This document shows, piece by piece, positions 16,201-22,185 of a stretch of DNA of 22,185 nt. The stretch is from CAG-882 sp050874385. GTDB taxonomy: Bacteria > Bacillota > Clostridia > Lachnospirales > Lachnospiraceae. Below the pieces are notes generated by a model. The model searched no databases, was not told the DNA's origin, and worked only from the letters and a program-made list of their open reading frames with translations. How positions within the stretch are numbered: position 1 is the first letter of the stretch; every line of letters starts with the position of its first letter. The translations under genes and the position numbers were made by a program. Location: positions 1-22,185 of the forward strand of contig JBNMKO010000055.1 of NCBI GenBank assembly GCA_050874385.1, read 5' to 3'.

Positions 16201-16272
16201 AAGTTTCATGGAATTTTCCGCCTGCTCATGTTCCAAAATTTCTATTTTTTTCTCCAATGTTTCTGTATTCAT
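13210..16272 (-). CDS. Dual c-di-GMP enzyme: PAS-GGDEF-PAS-GGDEF*-EAL plus C-terminal domain
   Basis: 1020 residues with no signal peptide or membrane span. Order: coiled coil 5-25; PAS-like 30-165; GGDEF domain 172-330 with an intact GGDEF at 246-250 and no RxxD inhibitory site just before it; PAS 340-455; a second, degenerate GGDEF domain 460-620 whose signature reads ENNCF (528-532); EAL domain 635-865 with E649-A-L, N708, E739, IDDFGTGYAS (769-778), K790, E826 and QGY (846-848), so metal and substrate residues look complete; and a C-terminal domain 890-1015 with TDLGLWIIR, YDYWYDRI and LEGYHRIIS, possibly a divergent PAS. It can probably both make and break cyclic di-GMP, with sensor domains setting the balance. 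GAGGT lies 8 nt before the start. Monocistronic as far as can be seen. Confidence 0.92.
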   Translation of the reverse strand: MNTETLEKKIEILEHEQAENSMKLGTERRFLDVLCRDYTSVSYVNLYNDIVEPLKIASNANASRISKIQTRKESSYTEIIRLYCEKYVAEANKKEFMRVMRREYLLDELSKKERVVYRFESIPNMAGHRFFEVQVICIDEENFDGTVIVAFHHIDDIVTIEQKYQWELEKIAYVDALTGLENRAAFTRELIAFANNSGAACIVADVNNLKLCNDRYGHIEGDKIIADAADCVRGAFEELGKCYRIGGDEFCVLISVSEHTQILAALGKMEKLVDEKNVNRVMPMSIACGYAVRESLSESMEQLFNRSDEMMYDVKYRMKKEFPVYCEERIKNYLNVLSIISKSTDSYLFLWDIARDETWFFGDIDSSYDIREKGKLVNKIAQMEAIIYPADRQALHDDLQLIIDGTKKVHNMNYRWMNRDGDVVWISCRGTVIDDDKGNPFVMIGMVSDKKLKYLYNPLTKLFNKNKLLMDLQEERLNRNSGYLMLLGIDNLANINLKHGRNYGDSVIRKCAKLFELNVMSQNIWHVENNCFALYLDVNTEDEVRAVYDRLGKELLGICTISAGVVPDSKEMFGDENNLYACAEMTFEKAKGNGAGTISFFSQQDFENRIKSLQFLEEMQQSVNNGCEGFYLCYQPQVKTGNYQVYGAEALLRYHSQKRGEVYPDEFIPLLEQSKLINPVGMWVLETALMQCKKWREEIKDFRISVNISAVQLRDKKIDQNVLDILKRTGVPGSALTIEITESVQLQSYEHFGEIFRRWRDEGIEISIDDFGTGYASMGYLKKLDVSEIKIDRMFVRGVEEATYNYRLISNMIEFAKNNSIRICCEGVESMQELTVLEGLSPNLIQGYLFAKPCKVEQFENFFIDNTTPEYRQHEAFVKKLYKFKDRMQVVYFDTKDILRKTDLGLWIIRISEGDGYHEMHADETMERVIAVDRKYTPQECYDYWYDRINDNYRDYVNENVKRMIESDKVVQLQYPWLHPQLGEIVVRCSGKRVDDTDGMITLEGYHRIISTIEETTKDK

Positions 16273-16715
16273 TCTGAAACCTCTTTTCCACCTAAGTTCC
16301 CTCTAAATCAAATATCAGCATAATCCGCTATGTCAACCTGATTTTTCGCTCACATTCATTCACAGTATTTTATCACATTATTACAAACATTTCCATATAT
16401 AATAATTTATTATGTGCAATTTCCACTCTCCATAGGCACAACACACTACAGAAAAATATAGGACAACACGACAAAAACACCCCTTTTTTGGCGGCATAAT
16501 ATGTATTATAATGGTAATTATTAAAATCCCTCGAAATCAGAAAAGTTGATACATCCTGCCTGCATGTAAGTAACAGTTTTTCTGACTTATAAGGCGACTT
16601 AAACAGGGTCACTGCTCCAGACTGTGCAATCATATAGCAACAAGATGGATAATTTCTTACTGGCTGTAAGGGATATTAACCATAAATATATTGTAGTAGA
16701 AAGAAGGTAAATTTT
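16273..16715. other. 443-nt divergent intergenic region before the ankyrin-GH43 gene
   Basis: No convincing gene. The left end holds the probable GGDEF/EAL promoter. A TATAAT at 16507-16512 (plus) lies after a T run, with only a poor -35 match. Further on, TCAGAAAA (16537-16544) and TTTTCTGA (16578-16585) could form a hairpin in a plus-strand leader of about 190 nt. No recognised riboswitch core, including cyclic di-GMP types, was found. The ribosome site AGAAGG lies about 9 nt before the ATG at 16716. Confidence 0.5.
16307..16336 (-). promoter_or_regulatory. Possible promoter of the GGDEF/EAL gene
   Basis: A perfect TTGACA at 16331-16336 on the minus strand. The -10 is imperfect (TATTTG after 16 nt or TTTGAT after 18 nt). 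The leader would be about 30 nt and includes the ribosome site. Confidence 0.45.
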
Positions 16716-18833
16716 ATGACAATGGCAGAAGCAATCATATCCGGCAGTCTTTCGGATGTAAGGAGCCTACAGATTGAAAATCCGGCATGTATAGACGAAC
16801 TCTACAATGGCATGACACTTCCAAATCTTGCCGCATCCACCGGAAATCTTGATATTTTTAAATATATAGTCGAATATTCGCGCGCAAGCTTCAATGAGAC
16901 CGACGAAAATAACCGAACTGCTCTTTTTTACGCCGTGCCAACCGACAATGTCGAGCTTGTGAAGTACATAGTGGAACGGCTTGGAATGTCTGGGCTTTCC
17001 GGGGACAAAAATCTTGTAACGCCTTATGATATCGCAATAGAGAGCGGCGCTAAAAAAATAATCTCATATTTCAAGGAAAAATATGGCGATATCAAAGACA
17101 TGTACAGAAATCCAATCCGCACAGGGATGCACCCTGACCCGTCAATCGTGCGTGTGGGCGACGATTTCTATATGGTCAACTCCTCATTCATATATTTTCC
17201 ATGTATTCCGATATCACATTCCAAGGATTTGATACACTGGGAAGTGATAGGACACGCAGTCACCAACCCTGAATGGGCTTACATAAACGAACTTGAGGGA
17301 GGACGCGGCTACTGGGCACCTGACATATCATACTATAATGGTAGATTTTATATCACAGCCACCTACAGGCTCAACGACACAGGCACAGTCTACAGACGGC
17401 AGATGGTGGTGTCCTCCGACAAACCCGAAGGGCCTTACTGTGAGCCCGCTTTCATAGACGAGGACGGAATTGACCCATCAATATTCACCGACGATGACGG
17501 AAAAAGATATATGCTCCTCAACCGCGGCGCGAGAATATTTGAGATAAGCGAGGACGGCACAAAACAACTAAGCCCCGCAACGCTCCTGTACTATGGCAGT
17601 CAGAAGCGCGCACCTGAGGGCTCACATCTTCTGAAAAAAGACGGTTGGTACTATCTTTTTCAGGCTGAGGGCGGCACAGGCGAGGGACACCGCATAACCG
17701 TGGCGAGAAGCGCAAGCTTATTCGGCGTGTATGAGCCATGTCCTTTCAACCCGATAATGAGACAGGACAACCCAAAAGCAGGCATACAGCGCGCCGGACA
17801 CGGAAAGCCTGTAATGACACCTAACGGCGAATGGTTCATTCCATACCTTTGCGGCAGACAGATTGACGGAAAATACAGCCTTCTCGGGCGCGAGACCGCA
17901 CTCGACAAAATAACATGGACGGCTGACGGCTGGCCTATGATAAACAATCTTGAAGGCCCAAGCGTTCTCGCAAAGAAACCCGACCTTGAAGAATGTATTT
18001 TTGACAATAATGACAATGTATGCCGCGGATTTGAAGACAAGCTCTCAAATGAGTGGTCATGGGTTCGCGTGCCGGAGACGGACGCATACAAGATAGTCCC
18101 TTGTGACAACACCTCTTCTGATACCGCATACACAGCACTTTTTCTGCGCGCCGGACATGAGCCTCTGTCCACGATGTACTCAAGAAACATTCTTGTGCGC
18201 CCGCAGGAGTCCTTCTGCTTTACGGTCACAGCGACACTCGACTTATCCAGTGAGGTACTTCAAACTAACGGCGGTGAGGCTGGAATAACCTGCTACTACG
18301 ATGAGAACACATATCTCACCTTCAATGTGACAAACGATAACGGCAGACTTTTCCTAAAGGTGAGCGAACATATTTATCCAGAGACGACTGATGCCGCATG
18401 TATTGATTTAGGGATAAGTGTGGATAAAACAGATTTGAAGATAAATGCAGATAAAAATTTAGATAAAAGTGCAGATAAAATTAAATGTCCAGAAAGCACG
18501 ATAACGCTGCGAATTGAGACCGAATACCTCAAACGGAGCTTTTCATATTTGCTGGGTTCTGATGTACAGCCGAATATACATTTTGCTGACTGTTGCAATA
18601 TGCAGACTAATGCTCTATCCGTTGACAATTCCGATACATCCATGTGTGTACGCTCAACCGATAACTCCGAAAATTTTACATCCGTGTGCACCCTCGACAA
18701 TGTATATTACTTGTGCGATGAGGGACTGAAAAAAGGCAAGCGTTTCACTGGGTCAATGCACGGAATGTACGCCTACACCCCGGATAAAAAAGAGCCTGCG
18801 TATGCGCGCTTTTTGGACTACAAAGTTATTTGA
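16716..18833 (+). CDS. Ankyrin-repeat / GH43 glycoside hydrolase fusion
   Basis: 705 residues, no signal peptide, so probably cytoplasmic. Residues 31-124 form about three ankyrin-like repeats (NGMTLPNLAASTGNLDIFKY, NRTALFYAVPTDNVELVKYI, VTPYDIAIESGAKKIISYF). A GH43 five-bladed propeller follows from about 130. The likely catalytic triad is D141 in GMHPDPSIV (base), D253 in GIDPSIFTDDDG (pKa modulator) and E301 in RAPEGSHLLKKDGWYYLF (acid). GH43 enzymes are mostly beta-xylosidases or alpha-L-arabinofuranosidases on plant xylan or arabinan oligomers; which one is not decidable here. Residues about 440-705 form a C-terminal beta-sandwich-like domain interrupted by a low-complexity DK-rich insertion near 569-590. 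No transporter or regulator gene is adjacent. Ankyrin repeats on a GH43 are unusual and may mediate protein binding. Confidence 0.9.
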   Translation: MTMAEAIISGSLSDVRSLQIENPACIDELYNGMTLPNLAASTGNLDIFKYIVEYSRASFNETDENNRTALFYAVPTDNVELVKYIVERLGMSGLSGDKNLVTPYDIAIESGAKKIISYFKEKYGDIKDMYRNPIRTGMHPDPSIVRVGDDFYMVNSSFIYFPCIPISHSKDLIHWEVIGHAVTNPEWAYINELEGGRGYWAPDISYYNGRFYITATYRLNDTGTVYRRQMVVSSDKPEGPYCEPAFIDEDGIDPSIFTDDDGKRYMLLNRGARIFEISEDGTKQLSPATLLYYGSQKRAPEGSHLLKKDGWYYLFQAEGGTGEGHRITVARSASLFGVYEPCPFNPIMRQDNPKAGIQRAGHGKPVMTPNGEWFIPYLCGRQIDGKYSLLGRETALDKITWTADGWPMINNLEGPSVLAKKPDLEECIFDNNDNVCRGFEDKLSNEWSWVRVPETDAYKIVPCDNTSSDTAYTALFLRAGHEPLSTMYSRNILVRPQESFCFTVTATLDLSSEVLQTNGGEAGITCYYDENTYLTFNVTNDNGRLFLKVSEHIYPETTDAACIDLGISVDKTDLKINADKNLDKSADKIKCPESTITLRIETEYLKRSFSYLLGSDVQPNIHFADCCNMQTNALSVDNSDTSMCVRSTDNSENFTSVCTLDNVYYLCDEGLKKGKRFTGSMHGMYAYTPDKKEPAYARFLDYKVI
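18421..18482 (+). repeat. Short in-frame GATAAA tandem-like repeat in the GH43 gene
   Basis: GATAAA recurs five times and GATTTGAA once over about 60 nt, at roughly 8-12-nt steps, with GCAGATAAA twice. It encodes a DK/NADK/SADK-type run in the C-terminal domain and looks like an expandable insert. Confidence 0.6.
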
Positions 18834-18933
18834 TAAGCAATGCGTTATGCGGAAATATTTACGATATATCCACAAATTATTGCAATTTCATAAATTGCCT
18901 TATACAACATCCTATGTCCTAAAATATTGATTT

Positions 18934-19105
18934 GATAATTGCGAAACTTGAATTATATGCTGAACCGTTGTGCAATTTTCCAGTACACTGCCAGACATTT
19001 TTGAAAACATAATATTTCACCATAGCCAAACTAATGCTCATACTGAAAGTGTACTAGCAAGATTGCACAACATCCGGCATTAACACACTAAGTTTCGCAA
19101 TTACC
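18934..19105. repeat. Inverted-repeat (MITE-like) element between convergent genes
   Basis: Left end GATAATTGCGAAACTT (18934-18949) and right end AAGTTTCGCAATTACC (19090-19105) are inverted copies matching at 15 of 16 bases. Further in, TTGTGCAAT and AGTACACT blocks are also mirrored, giving arms of about 58 nt (18934-18991 and 19047-19105) around a centre of about 55 nt. No coding sequence and no clear target duplication were seen. It lies between the convergent GH43 and pyrophosphorylase genes, neither of which has a standard terminator there, so the hairpin may mark both transcript ends. Confidence 0.7.
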
Positions 19106-19121
19106 TACATTCACATTGCAA

Positions 19122-20339
19122 TTATATCTCTATTCCGTTCTTTTTAAGAAGTTCCCTCGCCGACTCCACCGAGTCAACCCCCGTCTTATTTTTGATAGGC
19201 GCGAACTCCTTCTCACGCACCACCTCAAACGGCAGACAGCTATCCAGCATCTGTATCATGTCAAGAATGAACTGCTCATACTTATAGCCGTTAGGCTCCT
19301 GCGGCTTTACAAGCTCGCCCGCCTCATTGATATATGGTATCTTCTTTGCCGATTTGTGATATGGAAGCTTTCTCTCCAAAAGTCCCACAAGCTTGTCAAC
19401 CTTGAAAAGATAGTTGAGGATAACACCGAAATTGTATGCGTACTCCCCTTTCTCGTCCTTCTGCGTGAGCATGTCCTGTGTCAGCTCAATGTACTCCACA
19501 ATGGACGGTCTGCCGTCCTCAGTACACATGACACCGACCTTCTCCTGCGGATTTGCCTTTCTTATAACCTTAGAGCCGACTGAATAACCGCCCTCAAGCA
19601 CAGCCCCCACAAACACAGGGTCGGCGATACTCTGGAGCACATTGTCGACAGCGAACACATTGAGCCACTCAATACCCCTTTTTTCTATAAGCTCCAAAAG
19701 TCCGCTCTTCTTCATTGAGAGAAACCATCCGCCATTGCCGTTTGGCGATGTGGCGATACAGTCCTTGCCCTCCATGTACACTTTTCCGTCAAAATCGGCA
19801 GCAGGAGCCATATCCTGCATAAAAAAGGCAATGTATTCCGGGTCGTAGCCAAAATAATTGTGCTCCTCAAAAAAATTGACCGTGGCAGTGTGATTTTTCT
19901 CGCTTGTCATAACAAAAAGCTGGATATAGTTGCCCGCTTTCTCAACCACCTTCATAAGATTTTCTATCACTCTCTGAAAAATATACACAGGCTTGTTAAT
20001 TCCTATATCATACATTCCCTTTGGCGCATCGGAGCCAAGTCTTGTTCCCATTCCCCCGGCGAGCAAAACCGCACCCACCTTTCCGGCTCTTACCGCCTCC
20101 ATGCCAATGCGCGAAAATCTCTCCCTTCCCATATCTATCTCCGGGATTGTCATGGCCTTTATGGGCGCTATAACGCCGCGCTTTCCGGTCTCAGCCGCCT
20201 GCTCTATCACCGTAAAATCCGTCCTGTCTATCTGAAACAGGAGCGCTTTTTTCTGCTCGTCCGTAAGTTCATCATAGTAATTCAGCACATGCTCCTGCCC
20301 AAAATGTTCAAGCTTTTCCATCGCCTCGTTGTAATTCAT
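19122..20339 (-). CDS. UDPGP-family UDP-sugar pyrophosphorylase
   Basis: 405 residues. The nucleotide-binding signature LAGGMGTRLGSDAPKGMYDI lies at about 93-112. TSPNGNGGWF, FAVDNVLQSIADPVFVG, LPYHKSAKKIPYI and KYEQFILDMI are the expected later motifs of the eukaryote-like UDP-GlcNAc/UDP-glucose pyrophosphorylase family. It makes a UDP-sugar from UTP and a sugar 1-phosphate for envelope or exopolysaccharide synthesis; GlcNAc-1-P is the more likely substrate from the HKSAKKIPY motif, but this is inferred. The start at 20339 has GGAGG 5 nt upstream; longer readings run into the histidine kinase gene. It begins 31 nt after the kinase stop and is probably the last gene of that operon. Confidence 0.9.
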   Translation of the reverse strand: MNYNEAMEKLEHFGQEHVLNYYDELTDEQKKALLFQIDRTDFTVIEQAAETGKRGVIAPIKAMTIPEIDMGRERFSRIGMEAVRAGKVGAVLLAGGMGTRLGSDAPKGMYDIGINKPVYIFQRVIENLMKVVEKAGNYIQLFVMTSEKNHTATVNFFEEHNYFGYDPEYIAFFMQDMAPAADFDGKVYMEGKDCIATSPNGNGGWFLSMKKSGLLELIEKRGIEWLNVFAVDNVLQSIADPVFVGAVLEGGYSVGSKVIRKANPQEKVGVMCTEDGRPSIVEYIELTQDMLTQKDEKGEYAYNFGVILNYLFKVDKLVGLLERKLPYHKSAKKIPYINEAGELVKPQEPNGYKYEQFILDMIQMLDSCLPFEVVREKEFAPIKNKTGVDSVESARELLKKNGIEI

Positions 20340-20370
20340 ATAATCCTCCATGTCTGCCGCCTTTTGTGGC

Positions 20371-21741
20371 TCAAATCGCGGTCTTGTCAGTTTTTTCTTT
20401 CTCATTCGTACCCATACCAGCACCATTGTACAGCGGCACAAATATCACCGTTATTCTAGTACCTATATCCGGTCTGGTCAAGATATTAAAATAGCCGTTA
20501 TGCCTGTCGACTATCCATTTTGCAATCGAAAGCCCAAGCCCTGTTCCGCCGCTCTTGTGTCCCCTCGCCTCATCCGAGCGGTAAAAACGCTCAAAAATAT
20601 GGCTGACATCCGCCTCATGCATTCCTATCCCGTTATCCTGCACGCTGAAAAATACTCCTTCCGCGTTTGTACCCGTCCGTATGGTTATAGTATCACCCTT
20701 TTGAGTGTATTTAGCCGCATTGTCTATAAGTATTCTTGCGCACTGTTTTATCATTGACACATCGCCGCTCATCTTAGCAGGTTCGCCATAAAACTCATAT
20801 CTATGTTCCATGTCAATCATCTTAGACTCATCGAACACTTCGCCCATAAGTTCATCGAGCTGTATTTCCTCTATCTGCAAATTATTCCTTCCGCTGTCCC
20901 CCCTCGCAAGGAAAAGAAGCTGCTCGACAAGCTTCTGCATGTGTTCCGATTCATTTTTTATCGCATCTATGGACTCATCAAGAATACTCTCGTCCTCCTT
21001 GCCCCAGCGGTCAAGCATATCCGCATAACCTCTTATCACGGCTATGGGCGTTCTAAGTTCGTGCGACGCGTCAGACACAAAACGCGACTGCTGCCTGTAC
21101 GTCTCCCTCATTCTCTCAAGAAGATGATTGAGCGCATTCTCAATTCCCTGAAGTTCCTTGTTGTCCGTGCTTATTTTTGTGTCAAGAGACGTGGCATTTA
21201 CATTCTCAATCGCCGCCTCAAGGCTCTTAAAATTGTGCTCATTGTACGCCATATGCGTGAGCTTTTCCGTCTTTTTTGCCATCTCCCTTATCGGCAGAAG
21301 CTTGTCATTTATCTTGTTTTTCATATTTGCCGACATGACCAGTACAGAAAAAAATTCTACCACAAGAATTGATGCACCTATAACAATTCCAATCCTCGCC
21401 TCATTTTTGCTTATAACAAGCGAGGCGGTGTTTCCATCCATATTTGTCATATTATATTTGATAAAATCGCTTCCAATATTCCATTCCAGACTGCGCTGTG
21501 TGCCTATCTTAAATGTCCCAAACGCCGTCTTTTCTGCGACAAACATTCCCAAAGCAATCGCTATAATACAGATAAGCACATCCATTTTCAGGATGTGCCA
21601 CACAAATCTGCCTACAAATGTACCGTTGATGCGCCTTGCAATGGAATACATCTTTTTTGCATTGTTAGGCTGCGCACCGGCATTTGCCTGTATTTTCTTT
21701 TCATCGCCCTCTCTATACTCACTGCTCGTCCTTGATGACAT
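20371..21741 (-). CDS. Membrane sensor histidine kinase
   Basis: 456 residues. Cytoplasmic N-terminus of about 50 residues, first membrane segment about 53-69, a short extracellular loop of about 47 residues, and second membrane segment about 117-137, followed by a HAMP-like linker. The H box is FVSDASHELRTPIAVIRGYA, with the phosphorylated His at about 227. The ATP-binding domain has DNAAKYTQKGD (N box), VQDNGIGM (G1), FERFYRSDEAR (F box) and GGTGLGLSIAKWIV (G2). The ATG at 21741 is chosen, with GAGGAG 7-8 nt upstream; the TTG two codons earlier is also possible. It overlaps the response regulator by 23 nt, so the two are translationally coupled. The small loop offers little room for a ligand domain, which suggests an envelope or intramembrane cue. 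Confidence 0.95.
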   Translation of the reverse strand: MSSRTSSEYREGDEKKIQANAGAQPNNAKKMYSIARRINGTFVGRFVWHILKMDVLICIIAIALGMFVAEKTAFGTFKIGTQRSLEWNIGSDFIKYNMTNMDGNTASLVISKNEARIGIVIGASILVVEFFSVLVMSANMKNKINDKLLPIREMAKKTEKLTHMAYNEHNFKSLEAAIENVNATSLDTKISTDNKELQGIENALNHLLERMRETYRQQSRFVSDASHELRTPIAVIRGYADMLDRWGKEDESILDESIDAIKNESEHMQKLVEQLLFLARGDSGRNNLQIEEIQLDELMGEVFDESKMIDMEHRYEFYGEPAKMSGDVSMIKQCARILIDNAAKYTQKGDTITIRTGTNAEGVFFSVQDNGIGMHEADVSHIFERFYRSDEARGHKSGGTGLGLSIAKWIVDRHNGYFNILTRPDIGTRITVIFVPLYNGAGMGTNEKEKTDKTAI

Positions 21742-22185
21742 ACCCAACTCCTCTTACCGTCGAAATAAGCTTGATACCGAATGCATCATCTATCTTTGTG
21801 CGAATATAGCGCACATACACATCTATAACATTAGTCTCCCCTGAATAATCATATCCGCATACCTTCTCAAGCAATGTGTCTCTGTTCATAACAATGTTTT
21901 TATTCTCAAGCAGATACTCAAGAAGTGAAAATTCCCTATGCGTCAGCTCCACAAGCTCCGTGTCAACCCTGACTTCATGTCTTGCCTTGTCAAGACTGAC
22001 CCTCCCACACGAAAGCACATCGGATTTAGGATGTACGGCTGCCATATCCGCAGATTTTTTGAGGGCAACTCTTATCCTTGCAAGAAGCTCCTCAATGGCA
22101 AACGGCTTAGTTATGTAATCATCAGCTCCGAGGTCAAGCCCTGACACCTTATCCATGACAGCGTCCCTCGCCGTCACCATAATCA
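21719..22185 (-). CDS. OmpR/PhoB-type response regulator, N-terminus cut by window edge
   Basis: About 155 C-terminal residues are visible. The first part is the end of a receiver domain: MVTARDAVMDKVSGLDLGAD then DYITKPFAIEELLARIR, including the conserved Lys-Pro. The phosphorylated Asp lies off the window. The winged-helix DNA-binding domain follows (LTHREFSLLEYLLENKNIVM, ETNVIDVYVRYIRTKI, STVRGVGYVI). It is the partner of the overlapping histidine kinase. Its promoter and targets are not in the window; autoregulation of this operon is possible. Confidence 0.96.
   Translation of the reverse strand, partial: IMVTARDAVMDKVSGLDLGADDYITKPFAIEELLARIRVALKKSADMAAVHPKSDVLSCGRVSLDKARHEVRVDTELVELTHREFSLLEYLLENKNIVMNRDTLLEKVCGYDYSGETNVIDVYVRYIRTKIDDAFGIKLISTVRGVGYVIKDEQ

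Noticed and set aside
16373..16633. 86-residue minus-strand frame in the GGDEF/EAL-GH43 intergenic region
   Set aside because: No ribosome site, erratic composition and no recognisable motifs; it also overlaps promoter-like sequences.
16273..16715. Cyclic di-GMP riboswitch near the GGDEF/EAL gene
   Set aside because: I looked for the conserved GEMM cores on both strands and did not see them.
18934..19105. CRISPR array
   Set aside because: Only two inverted copies occur here, with no regular direct repeats, spacers or cas genes.

Overview
The window looks like a chromosomal segment of a low-to-mid GC Firmicute, most likely a Lachnospiraceae-type gut Clostridium. This is inferred from strong GGAGG-type ribosome sites, a T-box-controlled thrS, a eukaryote-like NADP isocitrate dehydrogenase, a GGDEF/EAL protein with a C-terminal sensor-like domain and the cysteine/glycine-rich 'HCB'-type small protein. 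The species cannot be named from the sequence alone. No phage, IS element, tRNA, rRNA or CRISPR array was seen.

Layout from left to right. (1) 1-4467, minus strand: thrS, truncated by the window edge, with a complete T-box leader and a near-consensus promoter; upstream of it is an orphan solute-binding lipoprotein with a large extra N-terminal region. (2) 4597-6781, minus: an icd-HAD phosphatase pair with a promoter and a terminator. (3) 6974-8455, plus: three small genes of unknown function, encoding a Cys/Gly-rich peptide, a proline-rich protein and an 85-residue helical protein. The last two share a short 'SPE' helix motif. This is the best candidate here for an undescribed system. (4) 8469-10146, minus: a CmpB-like membrane protein and a formate/nitrite-type channel. 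(5) 10298-13072, minus: a Dabb-domain protein followed by leuS, which has altered catalytic and editing motifs. (6) 13210-16272, minus: a 1020-residue dual c-di-GMP enzyme. (7) 16716-18833, plus: an ankyrin-repeat/GH43 glycosidase fusion without a signal peptide. (8) 19122-22185, minus: a response regulator (cut by the right edge), a histidine kinase and a UDP-sugar pyrophosphorylase, apparently one operon.

A short intergenic repeat (core TAATTGYGAAACTY) occurs four times. Two copies lie just upstream of minus-strand genes (the FNT channel and the Dabb gene). Two face each other to form a 172-bp inverted-repeat element between the convergent GH43 and pyrophosphorylase genes.

Most genes are ordinary housekeeping genes (translation, central metabolism, envelope sugar nucleotides, signalling). 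The unusual parts are the 7036-8404 cluster, the ankyrin-GH43 fusion, the divergent LeuRS and the dispersed repeat family. Family assignments come from reading motifs by eye and no database search was run.
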